A DNA stretch of 48,320 bases. It comes from Sporomusaceae bacterium. GTDB lineage: Bacteria > Bacillota > Negativicutes > Acidaminococcales > JAJUGR01. A model generated the notes under the pieces. The model was not told the DNA's origin. It saw only the letters and a list, made by a program, of their open reading frames with translations, and did no database searches. Shown here one piece after another: positions 25,977 through 34,161 of this stretch. The stretch is from NCBI GenBank assembly GCA_029265905.1, contig JAJUGR010000016.1, positions 1 through 48,320 of the forward strand. The letters run 5' to 3'. Position 1 is the first letter of the stretch, and each line of letters begins with the position of its first letter. The translations under genes and the position numbers were made by a program.

Positions 25977-26330
25977 ATGAAATGCATATTTGTTTGTTAT
26001 CCAAAATGCACAACCTGCCAGAAGGCGCGCAAGTGGCTGGATGCGAATAAAATCGCTTACGAAGAGCGGCATATCAAAGACGATAATCCGAGCGCGGACG
26101 AACTGAACGAGTGGCGGTTAAAAAGCGGTCTGCCGCTTAAAAAGTTTTTCAACACAAGCGGGCTGATTTATAAAGCATTGGGGCTAAAAGAAAAGCTGGC
26201 GACAATGCCGGAGGCAGAGCAGCTTGATTTATTGGCGACGGATGGCATGCTGGTCAAAAGGCCGATTCTCATCGCCGGGGACAAGGTGCTGGTTGGGTTT
26301 AAAGAAGCGGAGTGGGAGACGTTAAAATAG
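25977..26330 (+). CDS. ArsC/Spx family thioredoxin-fold protein
   Basis: Small cytosolic protein of 117 residues with the ArsC/Spx/YffB fold. It carries the redox pair CTTC (Cys11, Cys14) in YPKCTTCQKAR, and the conserved LVKRPIL near residues 84-90 that closes the active site. Members include glutaredoxin-dependent arsenate reductases and the RNA-polymerase-binding regulator Spx, which has a CxxC of the same kind. No arsenic genes are near, so arsenate reduction is not favoured. ATG 25977 is preferred over an in-frame start at 25956, since GGGGGG lies between them. Confidence 0.85.
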   Translation: MKCIFVCYPKCTTCQKARKWLDANKIAYEERHIKDDNPSADELNEWRLKSGLPLKKFFNTSGLIYKALGLKEKLATMPEAEQLDLLATDGMLVKRPILIAGDKVLVGFKEAEWETLK

Positions 26331-26348
26331 GAAAGGCGGGGTGCGGCA

Positions 26349-26630
26349 ATGATTGTGGGGGCGGCGGAAATCAAGCTGCATGCGCCGTGGGTTTCTTCGT
26401 TGAAAGAAAAGCGCATGGTTGTCAAAAGCATTATCGGCAAGGTGCGAAACCGGTTTAATGTTTCAATCGCTGAGATTGCCGAGCAGGATACGCACCAAAC
26501 TATTATCCTCGGGCTTGCATGGGTGGCAGGCACGGTCAGCCAAGCCGACAGCATCGTTGACCACGTCCTGGGGTTCATTGAAAGCAACTCGGAAGCAGAA
26601 ATAATCGAGGTTCAACGCGAGATGCGGTGA
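26349..26630 (+). CDS. YlxP-like DUF503 protein
   Basis: Protein of 93 residues matching the DUF503/YlxP family: it opens with a beta strand (IVGAAEIKLHAP), followed by the hallmark SLKEKRMVVKSIIGKVRNRFNVSIAE and a short second half. YlxP is usually encoded in the nusA-infB-rbfA region and is linked to ribosome assembly; here it stands apart from that cluster, between the ArsC/Spx-like gene and rtcB. The start at ATG 26349 has AAAGGCGGGG upstream. Function is not established. Confidence 0.85.
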   Translation: MIVGAAEIKLHAPWVSSLKEKRMVVKSIIGKVRNRFNVSIAEIAEQDTHQTIILGLAWVAGTVSQADSIVDHVLGFIESNSEAEIIEVQREMR

Positions 26631-26712
26631 AGGCTGGACGGGGCTAGCGGGGCTGGCCCAGCAATGATGAGGAGGACGCGTTTTCGCATCATGATGTGTT
26701 AGGGGTGAAAAC

Positions 26713-27882
26713 ATGATCAGGTTCAAGTTTCCAGGCAGCCAGGTGCCGGTCTATTCTTGGGCAAGCGACATTGATGCGGCAGCAAAAGAGCAGGTTGAAC
26801 ATTTGTCAAAACTGCCGTTTGCCTATGATCATATCGCAATCATGCCGGATTGCCACAGCGGATACGGCATGCCGATCGGCGGCGTGCTGGCCGCCGATAA
26901 CGTGATCATCCCCAATGCGGTGGGGGTCGATATTGGCTGCGGCATGATTGCTGTTAAGACGACGCTAACCGAGGTTACGGTGGAACAAATTAAACGGATC
27001 ATCGGCGAAGCGCGAAAAATCATCCCTGTCGGCTTCAACCATCATAAAGAGCGGCAGGAAAGTCCTGTATTTGACCATGTGCCTGACGTTGAGATCATTC
27101 ACATTGAACTGGATTCTGCCCGCCACCAGATTGGAACCTTGGGGTCAGGGAACCACTTTGTTGAGATTCAAGCCGGAGACGACGGGTTTATTTGGCTGAT
27201 GATCCATTCCGGAAGCCGGAATATCGGCAAAAAGGTATGCGATTGCTATAATGAAATGGCGGTAGGGTTGAACGCGCGCTGGAAGGTGGCGGTGCCAGCC
27301 GCGTGGGATTTGGCATATCTGCCGGTCGACACGCCGGAGGCGCAGGAGTATCTGGCGGCAATGGAATTTTGCCTGCGGTTTGCAAAAGCAAACCGGGCGC
27401 TGATGATGAAACGGCTAAAGGAGATTGTATTTGAAGTTGCCGGCGGCATGCAGCAAGCGGAAGAAATTTGCACGCACCACAATTATGCCGCATGGGAAGA
27501 GCATTACGGAAAACGCGTGCTAGTCCACCGCAAGGGCGCCATTCGCATGTTCAAGGGGGATATCGGCATCATTCCCGGCAGCATGGGAACGCCTTCGTAC
27601 ATTGTGAAAGGCTTGGGCAATCCGGACTCGTTCATGTCGGCATCGCATGGCGCTGGCCGAAAAATGAGCCGGGCGGAAGCGGACAAAACAATTTCCGTCG
27701 AAGAAGCCGACAAGGCAATGCGCGGAATCGTATATGGCCGCTGGAACCGTGACCGAAAGGGCCGCTTGGATTTGTCGGAATGTCCGTTGGCCTATAAGGA
27801 CATTGAAGAGGTGATCGAGCTGGAGCTTGATCTGATTAGACCGATTGTTAAGCTTCGGCCGCTGGGGGTTTTAAAGGGTTAA
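26713..27882 (+). CDS. rtcB: RtcB RNA ligase (3'-phosphate/5'-hydroxyl)
   Basis: GTP- and Mn2+-dependent RNA ligase of 389 residues that joins 2',3'-cyclic phosphate or 3'-phosphate ends to 5'-hydroxyl ends, as in tRNA repair. Metal ligands lie in VGVDIGCGM (Asp73, Cys76) and in the HHNYAAWEEH region; the guanylylated histidine is His312 in SASHGAGR. MPDCHSGYGMPIGGV near residues 40-54 is a further family signature. AGGGGTG precedes ATG 26713. An 82-base gap separates it from the ylxP-like gene. It is followed 33 bases later by thpR, whose product acts on the same type of RNA end. No RtcA or RtcR is present. Confidence 0.96.
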   Translation: MIRFKFPGSQVPVYSWASDIDAAAKEQVEHLSKLPFAYDHIAIMPDCHSGYGMPIGGVLAADNVIIPNAVGVDIGCGMIAVKTTLTEVTVEQIKRIIGEARKIIPVGFNHHKERQESPVFDHVPDVEIIHIELDSARHQIGTLGSGNHFVEIQAGDDGFIWLMIHSGSRNIGKKVCDCYNEMAVGLNARWKVAVPAAWDLAYLPVDTPEAQEYLAAMEFCLRFAKANRALMMKRLKEIVFEVAGGMQQAEEICTHHNYAAWEEHYGKRVLVHRKGAIRMFKGDIGIIPGSMGTPSYIVKGLGNPDSFMSASHGAGRKMSRAEADKTISVEEADKAMRGIVYGRWNRDRKGRLDLSECPLAYKDIEEVIELELDLIRPIVKLRPLGVLKG

Positions 27883-27915
27883 CCACGACAGGGGCGGCAA
27901 GGAGGGGGGACAGGG

Positions 27916-28518
27916 ATGCGGTTATTCATTGCAATTACTTTTTCCCAGGCGGTTCTGACGGCGCTGATTTCATTGCAAGCAAAACTGCAAGCCCTGTTAA
28001 CCAGGGGGCGTCTGGCACGTTCTGACAACCTGCATCTGACCTTGCAGTTCTTGGGCGAAACGCCGGCAGAAAAAATTCCAGCCATCGTTGCAGCGCTGGC
28101 AGAAGTGGCGAATACGAGTGCGGGGTTTGACCTCTCTTTTGGCGAGCAATTGGGCTATTTCGGGCGCTCATCCTTGGCGCGGGTGATCTGGCTGGGGATC
28201 GGAGAAGGGGGGGCGTCGTTACAGGTTCTGCAAAGCAAGGTTGCCGCCGCCGTGAAAGCGTTGGGCCTTCCGGATGAACCAAATGCCTATGTGCCGCATA
28301 TCACGCTTGCTCGCGATGCCCGCTTTGGTCGTCCGGAACTGCTGCAAAACGGATGCGTTTGTTGGAATACGGGCGCGCTGCCGAAACAAAGCGTGAGCAG
28401 CTTTTCCTTGTTTGCCAGCAGCCTTGAAAGCGGGCGGCGCGTGCACCGCTGCCTGGCGACATTCAAGCTCGCGGCTTCGGGCGCCGGTGACGCCGCGCCG
28501 CCCCCGGCAAAGTTGTGA
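27916..28518 (+). CDS. thpR: RNA 2',3'-cyclic phosphodiesterase (LigT/ThpR)
   Basis: Two-H phosphoesterase of 200 residues. It carries both HxTx motifs: HLTL with His40/Thr42 and HITL with His128/Thr130, arranged in two similar halves. ThpR opens 2',3'-cyclic phosphates on RNA ends to 2'-phosphates; some relatives were described as 2'-5' RNA ligases. AAGGAGGGGG lies in front of ATG 27916. It follows rtcB directly, so the two are probably co-transcribed. The last 20 residues are alanine/proline-rich and look unstructured. A new promoter follows for the next gene. Confidence 0.93.
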   Translation: MRLFIAITFSQAVLTALISLQAKLQALLTRGRLARSDNLHLTLQFLGETPAEKIPAIVAALAEVANTSAGFDLSFGEQLGYFGRSSLARVIWLGIGEGGASLQVLQSKVAAAVKALGLPDEPNAYVPHITLARDARFGRPELLQNGCVCWNTGALPKQSVSSFSLFASSLESGRRVHRCLATFKLAASGAGDAAPPPAKL

Positions 28519-28547
28519 TTGAAACAGACAGTTGGTAGTGGTAGAAT
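28519..28547 (+). promoter_or_regulatory. Promoter of the GGDEF-EAL gene
   Basis: TTGAAA at 28519-28524, a 17-base spacer and TAGAAT at 28542-28547 with an extended TG at 28539-28540 make a good housekeeping promoter starting right at the thpR stop codon. Confidence 0.7.
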
Positions 28548-28597
28548 TTTCTTAATATTGTTTTCAATATGAATCGCGACATGAAAGAGAGAGGCAG

Positions 28598-31500
28598 ATG
28601 TTTTCTTCAATTCGCAAGCATTTAACGCTGATCATGTGCGCCTTGATTTTACTTGCGCTCGTTTCAACTTTGACGATTAATTATTTATTGATGGCAAAAG
28701 ATTATGAACAGAGCATGCAGCGCGAGAATTCGGCGATGGCGGAAAGCTTGGCGGCCAACATCGCCCATTTCATGCAAAATGCCTACAACGTCAGCCAGCT
28801 CTTGTCCGAATATCCCGGGTTGAAGGACTTGGACTTGGAAAAACAGCAGGAATTATTGGTCGAGACGACACATCGTTACCCGATCTTTCAACTGCTGGCG
28901 ATTAATGATTTGAATGGGCAGCAGCTTGTCCGCTCGAGCGGCCCTTTGGGCAACCGCTCTGAACGCTGGTGGTTCAAGAAGTTCATGGCGGAAAGGAAGC
29001 CTTACATTTCAAAAACATATTATTCCGCCTCGACCGATGGCCCGATCACAACAATTCTTCATGGCATATACGCGGGTGACCGGCTGGTCGGACTGCTTAT
29101 GTCAGATATCGAGATTCGGGATTTGCAGCAAATGGTCGAAAACTACAACACGGGCGCCGGCAGTTATGCCTATCTGTTGGACGGAGAAGGCGCGGTGATC
29201 GCTCATCCCGACAAACAGCAAGTCGCAGAATTGTACAATTACAAGACGATGAAAAAACGCGTGCTGGTGCGCGATGCTGCCGGTGCTGTGCTGAAAGATG
29301 ACAAGAACAATGAAGTGACGGAGGAAATTGATTTTGAGGTTGCTCCCTCCTTGCAGGCGATCGTCAAAAAAGCCGTGTCGGGCGAAGCCGGGGTCGGCGA
29401 GTATACGGATCTGGGCGGCGAGCAGTACATATGCGCTTACCGGGCCATACCGCTGCCTGGCATATCAGACCCCTGGAGTCTGATTGTTGTCCAAAGAAAA
29501 AGCGCAGTCATGTCGTTCGTCAGTGACGTGACGATTAAAAATACGTTCGTCGGCTTGCTGGTTATTGCGCTGTCCGCGTTGCTGGCGTTTTGGTTCTCGC
29601 GGCAGATAACGAATCCTTTAATTGAGCTCGTGCAGGCAACTGATCGGATTAAGGGCGGCGATTTGGCCGTTCAGCTTGCGGTTGAATCGTCCAACGAGCT
29701 TGGCGCGTTAGCGGCGAATTTCAACCAAATGGTATGCCGATTGCGCCAGCATCGTGACAGGCTGGAGGAGTTGGTGGAAGCGCGGACGCTTGCGCTGGGC
29801 GCGGCCAATCAAGAATTGACGGCAATGAATCAGGCGCTGGCGGATGCCAATCAACGTTTGCAGCATGAAAATAAAGCGAGACGCCAGACCGAGGAAAAAC
29901 TGCTGCTGCGGGACCGGCAATACAGGGCCATAACGGGACTCCTAACCGGCGCCGCCAGCGAGACGGAAGATATTTTGGCGTCTGTTTTGCATCATGCCGT
30001 GCAATTGCTTGGCGCCGTCGCCGGCTACATCGGCGTGTATGAAAATGACGGAAAAACTTATCGCATCAAACACGGCATAGGAATCGACAGTCCGCGCGTG
30101 ATGGACGAAAAAACCGTTAAGGCGGGAATGCAGGGGCAGGTCTATGCTTCCGGCGAACTTTTCTACGTAGACGACTACCGCTCCTATTCTGAACGGATCC
30201 CCGATCCCTGGGTGGGTCCGTCAGCTACCACTGTCATTATGGTCCCGTTGAAACAAGGCGGCAAGGTGCACGGTATCCTGGCGGTGAACTGGGTCGAGAA
30301 TGTGCACCCGGTTAGCAACGAAGACCTGGATGCGCTCAGGCAATTCGGCGATCTGGCCTCGGTGGCGCTCGAGCGGGACACGGCGCAAAAACAGATCGCG
30401 CATGTTGCTTTTCATGATACGCTGACCGGGTTGCCGAATCGGGCCAGCTTAAATCACTACCTCGAAAGAGAGATGCTGCAGGCCCGTTGCAGCGGGGCGA
30501 CCGGTATCGTATTGTTTATTGATGTGGATGATCTAAAGTCGGTCAATGACAATTTCGGGCACTCGTCCGGTGATGATGTTATTGTGGCGGCTGGAAAGCA
30601 CATCAGCGCGGCTGTTGGCCGCCAAGCCTTTGTCGCCCGGCAGGGCGGAGACGAGTTTATTGTTGTGGTCCCCGGCGATAATAGCCGCGACTGTGCCGCT
30701 AAGATAGCCGATACGGTTATTCGAGAACTCTGCAAGGAATACGCGGTCGCAGGTAAAAGCCTTCATATGTCGGCCAGCATAGGCGTTGCCATTTATCCGG
30801 ATGACGGCGATGTTGCGGAAGATATATTGAAAAAGGCCGACAGCGCCATGTACGCGGCCAAACAGGCCGGGAGAAACTGCTGGCGCTTTTATGAACCTGT
30901 ATTGCTTCAGTCGGCGTATGAAAAAATGGTGCTGACAAATGCCTTGCGGCGCGGACTGGAACGCAAGGAATTCGCGCTGCACTATCAGCCGCAGTTTGAT
31001 GTATCAGGACAGCACATAGTTGGCTTTGAGGCCCTGCTGCGCTGGAACAGTGCGGAACATGGCCCGGTTTCGCCAGGCAGGTTTATTCCGCTGGCCGAAC
31101 AAAGCGGGCTGATTTTGCCGATTGGACAATGGGTGTTGCAGGAGGCCTGCCGGTTCGCGCGGCGGTTGGCTGATTTGGGCTGGGGACATGTTCATGTGGC
31201 TGTTAATGTGTCGACAAAGCAGTTGGCCTCGAATACGTTTGTTGACAGTGTACGCGCCGCCCTTGCTGATGCCGGCCTGGCGCCCAATCAGCTTCAGCTT
31301 GAGATTACCGAAAGCGTTTTGATTGAGTCCATGGAGGATAACGCAGTCAAACTCAGCCAATTGAGAGCGCTGGGCGTGACGTTGGCGCTGGATGATTTCG
31401 GAACCGGTTATTCTTCCTTGACCTATTTGCAAAATTTGCCGGTGGCGATGCTGAAGATCGACAAAGCGTTCGTTGAAAAAATTATCGAGGATGAAACACA

Positions 31501-31696
31501 GCGGCGGATGGTGGGGGCGATTATTGCCCTGGGCCATACTCTGGGGCTGGTTGTGACTGCTGAAGGCGTGGAAACGCTGGAGCAAGTGCAGGTGTTGAGG
31601 ACATTTGGCTGCGATTTGATCCAGGGCTTTGTTTTCAGCCGTCCGCTTCCGGAGTACGTTGCCATGGGGTATGTTACAGCGGCTGAGCCCGGCTGA
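28598..31696 (+). CDS. Membrane sensor with Cache, HAMP, GAF, GGDEF and EAL domains
   Basis: Cyclic-di-GMP enzyme of 1032 residues. A first membrane span (about 10-33) and a second (about 307-327) flank an extracytoplasmic double-Cache sensor. HAMP (about 330-385), a coiled coil, GAF (about 450-590), GGDEF (about 600-760) and EAL (about 775-1020) follow. The cyclase motif GGDEF is intact at 683-687, without the RxxD inhibitory site upstream of it. The phosphodiesterase residues look complete: EALLRW with Glu811, NVS, ITES, DDFGTG, LKIDK and AEGVET. Both activities are therefore possible; which one dominates cannot be read. The Cache domain probably binds a small ligand outside the cell. It has its own promoter. 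Confidence 0.95.
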   Translation: MFSSIRKHLTLIMCALILLALVSTLTINYLLMAKDYEQSMQRENSAMAESLAANIAHFMQNAYNVSQLLSEYPGLKDLDLEKQQELLVETTHRYPIFQLLAINDLNGQQLVRSSGPLGNRSERWWFKKFMAERKPYISKTYYSASTDGPITTILHGIYAGDRLVGLLMSDIEIRDLQQMVENYNTGAGSYAYLLDGEGAVIAHPDKQQVAELYNYKTMKKRVLVRDAAGAVLKDDKNNEVTEEIDFEVAPSLQAIVKKAVSGEAGVGEYTDLGGEQYICAYRAIPLPGISDPWSLIVVQRKSAVMSFVSDVTIKNTFVGLLVIALSALLAFWFSRQITNPLIELVQATDRIKGGDLAVQLAVESSNELGALAANFNQMVCRLRQHRDRLEELVEARTLALGAANQELTAMNQALADANQRLQHENKARRQTEEKLLLRDRQYRAITGLLTGAASETEDILASVLHHAVQLLGAVAGYIGVYENDGKTYRIKHGIGIDSPRVMDEKTVKAGMQGQVYASGELFYVDDYRSYSERIPDPWVGPSATTVIMVPLKQGGKVHGILAVNWVENVHPVSNEDLDALRQFGDLASVALERDTAQKQIAHVAFHDTLTGLPNRASLNHYLEREMLQARCSGATGIVLFIDVDDLKSVNDNFGHSSGDDVIVAAGKHISAAVGRQAFVARQGGDEFIVVVPGDNSRDCAAKIADTVIRELCKEYAVAGKSLHMSASIGVAIYPDDGDVAEDILKKADSAMYAAKQAGRNCWRFYEPVLLQSAYEKMVLTNALRRGLERKEFALHYQPQFDVSGQHIVGFEALLRWNSAEHGPVSPGRFIPLAEQSGLILPIGQWVLQEACRFARRLADLGWGHVHVAVNVSTKQLASNTFVDSVRAALADAGLAPNQLQLEITESVLIESMEDNAVKLSQLRALGVTLALDDFGTGYSSLTYLQNLPVAMLKIDKAFVEKIIEDETQRRMVGAIIALGHTLGLVVTAEGVETLEQVQVLRTFGCDLIQGFVFSRPLPEYVAMGYVTAAEPG

Positions 31697-31746
31697 GGAG
31701 AACGGTTCATAGGTGGCAACGGGATGCAGATGGAGGTTTTGGCAGC

Positions 31747-32661
31747 TTGATTAAGGTGTTGACGGATCGCATTGGCAGACCTTGGTTGAAAATGATCGCA
31801 GGTGCTGTGGCAGTCATTATTGCCGCGGTTTATGGCATCTCAGGCTATGTGGGGTGGAATCTCACGCATCCGGTGCGCAAGCCGGTTACTGCGTCGCCTG
31901 CTTCTGTTGGCTTGCCCTATGACGACATTGCCTTTTCCAGCCGGACGGATGGCTTGCGGCTAAAAGGCTGGCTGCTTAAGGCGCCGCAAAACCGGATGAC
32001 GGTTATCTGCGCGCATGGCTACCGGCAAAACCGTCTTCAGCAAGATGTGCCTTTGCTCGCCATTGCGCGCGCGCTCGTGGATTGCGGCGTAAACGTGCTG
32101 ATGTTCGACTTCCGCAATTGCGGGGAATCGGAAGGCGCGATCACTTCCGTTGGGCTATATGAAGTGCGCGATGTGCTGGGGGCGGTTGATTTCGTCCGTG
32201 CCCAGCCGGACATCAGTCAAAAAGTGGTGTTGTTCGGGTTTTCGATGGGGGCGGCGGTGGCGATTTTGGCAGGGGAGCAGGAGCCGGAGGTGACGGCTGT
32301 CATCGCCGACTCCCCTTTTGCCGACCTAACCTCCTATCTGAAGGAAAATTTCTCTGTTTGGACAGAATTGCCCGCCGTGCCATTTAACCGGACTATTTTG
32401 AGCGTATTGCCCGTATTGACTGGATTAGAGCCTGATAAAGTTAGCCCGGTGCGGGATGTCGGCATGCTGCATGGCCGTCCGCTGCTGCTTATACACGGCG
32501 AAGCTGATGCGGATATAGCGATCAGCAACAGCGAAGGGCTGCAGCGGGCGTATCCGGCGGCCCGCCTGGTGCGAATCCCAGGGGCGCAGCATGTCAAAGG
32601 GTTTAAAACGGATCGGGAGCTGTATTTGACAGAGGTGTTGGCTTTTTTAAGCGCGCTGTGA
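31747..32661 (+). CDS. Membrane-anchored alpha/beta hydrolase
   Basis: Serine hydrolase of 304 residues with one N-terminal membrane span (about 15-36), so the catalytic domain probably faces outside. The nucleophile is Ser166 in GFSMGA, the acid lies in LLIHGEADADI, and the histidine in GAQHVKGF. The CAHGYRQNR segment supplies the oxyanion hole, as in BEM46/YqkD-type and YfhR-like hydrolases. The substrate is unknown. TTG 31747 is used because TGGAGG at 31731-31736 is the only ribosome site; an internal ATG at residue 16 would remove part of the anchor. It lies 50 bases after the GGDEF-EAL gene and may be read through from it. Confidence 0.85.
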   Translation: MIKVLTDRIGRPWLKMIAGAVAVIIAAVYGISGYVGWNLTHPVRKPVTASPASVGLPYDDIAFSSRTDGLRLKGWLLKAPQNRMTVICAHGYRQNRLQQDVPLLAIARALVDCGVNVLMFDFRNCGESEGAITSVGLYEVRDVLGAVDFVRAQPDISQKVVLFGFSMGAAVAILAGEQEPEVTAVIADSPFADLTSYLKENFSVWTELPAVPFNRTILSVLPVLTGLEPDKVSPVRDVGMLHGRPLLLIHGEADADIAISNSEGLQRAYPAARLVRIPGAQHVKGFKTDRELYLTEVLAFLSAL

Positions 32662-32670
32662 GACAAAAGA

Positions 32671-32701
32671 GCCGGGGCGAAGGATTTCCCTTCGTCCCGG
32701 C
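32671..32701. terminator. Hairpin between convergent genes
   Basis: GCCGGGGCGAAGG (32671-32683) pairs with CCTTCGTCCCGGC (32689-32701) with one G-T wobble. The minus-strand side is followed by a T-rich stretch (32661-32670); the plus-strand tail is T-poor, so it probably works best for the MscS-related gene. Confidence 0.75.
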
Positions 32702-32723
32702 TTCCGTACGTTTGTGCGCGTGG

Positions 32724-33887
32724 CTATTCTTTTTTCTTCAAGGCATTGATCCACCTCTCCAGCTCGCGTGCGGCAATCTCCCTGCCGCCCAAGCCGAACG
32801 CGACGGCGATGGCGACAGCGATGGCGCCGAGCAGCAGGCCAAACGCCAAGTTGATGATGTCATTGGCCAATCCGATTTCGCGCAAGGCCATGGAGCCGGC
32901 GAAAATCCAGATCGCGGCGCGAGCGACTGTGGCCAAAAATTGGCATTGTTCGGATTCTGTCGCCAGAATCGTTTTGTAAGCCCAGCTAGCCAGCCAAGCG
33001 CCGGCCGCCATTATGATCACGCCCAAGAGCAATTTTGAGCAAAAGAGCGTAAACTGCACAACCAGTGCTGACAGCAGGGCTAAACCGAGGGCTTGCGTCG
33101 CTTCCGTCAGACCCAGGAGCATGACTGCGAACATGACCAGGTAGCCGGCGATGTCAGAAGGTTTTTTGCCTTCGCTTATTCCTTTTACGCAACCGCATTT
33201 TGCGGCAAGGGCGTCAAAACCGATGCCGGCCAGGGCGCTGCTCGTCAGTTTTGCCAGTATCGAGGCGCCGATATAAAATACAGCCAGAATAATAAGCGAA
33301 GAAATCAGGTTAGGGATAAACGCGAAGACCTTGTTGAACATCAGGTTGATTGGTTCCAGCAGGCTGCGCAATCCCAACGCATCCAGAACCATCGGCAAAA
33401 ACAGCAGCAGCGTCAGTCCGTAGGTGACGTCAGCCAGCGATTGCGTGACCGGGATTTTCACATACTCGCCCAGGCGGCGGTCAGCATCGATGGAAGTTAG
33501 AAGCCCCGCTACGACCATGCGCAATACTTTTGCCGACACTAAGGCGACAAGGACGAGAACGATAGCGCCGGCAAGCTGCGGCAAGTAACCGAAGGCAACA
33601 TTCAGCATCCGGTTGATAGGTTCGAAGAAGACCGTCAAGCCAAGCCGCTCGCAAAAAGCGAGGAACGTCATCAGCATGATCAGATAATAGACGAAGTTGC
33701 CGGCATGCTTAGGCAAGTTGCACTCGACATCCGGCTTGCGCCATTTGGCAAACCAACCTGAGGCGGACAACTTGGTAAACAGTTTTTGTGTGACGTCCCC
33801 CATTACGGATGCCAGTATCCAACCGAGAATGAAAATCCCTATGGCAGCTACGACTGTTGGTACCCCTGACAGCAACTGGCTAAACAT
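32724..33887 (-). CDS. MscS-related membrane protein of the conserved TM-helix family
   Basis: Polytopic protein of 387 residues with repeated amphipathic TM helices of the PF05552-like type found in mechanosensitive-channel relatives (for example CmpX): GYLPQLAGAIVLVLVALVSAKVL, AFIPNLISSLIILAVFYIGA and LALLSALVVQFTLFCSKLLLG are similar helices, each quoted only in part below 25 residues for orientation. The cytoplasmic beta domain typical of MscS is absent. The C-terminus is charged (RWINALKKKE). It may act in osmotic release or in signalling with small molecules. ATG at 33887 follows GAGGGGGGA. Expression is divergent from the GHKL ATPase gene across an AT-rich gap. Confidence 0.75.
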   Translation of the reverse strand: MFSQLLSGVPTVVAAIGIFILGWILASVMGDVTQKLFTKLSASGWFAKWRKPDVECNLPKHAGNFVYYLIMLMTFLAFCERLGLTVFFEPINRMLNVAFGYLPQLAGAIVLVLVALVSAKVLRMVVAGLLTSIDADRRLGEYVKIPVTQSLADVTYGLTLLLFLPMVLDALGLRSLLEPINLMFNKVFAFIPNLISSLIILAVFYIGASILAKLTSSALAGIGFDALAAKCGCVKGISEGKKPSDIAGYLVMFAVMLLGLTEATQALGLALLSALVVQFTLFCSKLLLGVIIMAAGAWLASWAYKTILATESEQCQFLATVARAAIWIFAGSMALREIGLANDIINLAFGLLLGAIAVAIAVAFGLGGREIAARELERWINALKKKE

Positions 33888-34049
33888 AAAAGATCCCCCC
33901 TCAATAATGATTTAGTCACCACTCTTGTTTATATTAACCAATCAAAAAGCAAATCCTGCTTTTTAATGAATATATTGTATTAATTTCAGAAAAAATAATT
34001 TTTTCGAGGCGTTTTTGCTGGCCGCTATCGATAATCGGGAAGGAAAGCA
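33888..34049. other. AT-rich divergent intergenic region with a terminator-like hairpin
   Basis: This stretch is clearly richer in A and T than the genes around it. AAAAAGCA at 33944-33951 pairs with TGCTTTTT at 33957-33964 around a 5-base loop, about 60 bases before the start of the minus-strand gene. It is terminator-shaped on both strands, so it could be an attenuator in the leader of that gene or a barrier between divergent transcripts. I see no coding frame here. Confidence 0.5.
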
Positions 34050-34078
34050 TTGTCATGATTTTTTAATCACTCTATAAT
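34050..34078 (+). promoter_or_regulatory. Promoter of the GHKL ATPase gene
   Basis: TTGTCA at 34050-34055, a 17-base spacer and a perfect TATAAT at 34073-34078. Confidence 0.8.
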
Positions 34079-34161
34079 GAAAGTGACAGGAGTTGCTGGA
34101 GTCTGCTTGCGGGAAAAAACGCCGCTGCATTTCCTATTCGGGTATAGGGAGGATGAGGGCG

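Noticed and set aside
25977-26330. Arsenic resistance role for the ArsC/Spx-like gene
   Set aside because: No arsR, arsB or acr3 gene is nearby, and the CxxC form fits Spx/YffB-type proteins as well.
26631-26712. CATCATGATG palindrome and short repeats before rtcB considered as a regulatory element
   Set aside because: The palindrome is short and AT/GC-neutral, and the pairing alternatives are weak; no RtcR or sigma-54 promoter is present.
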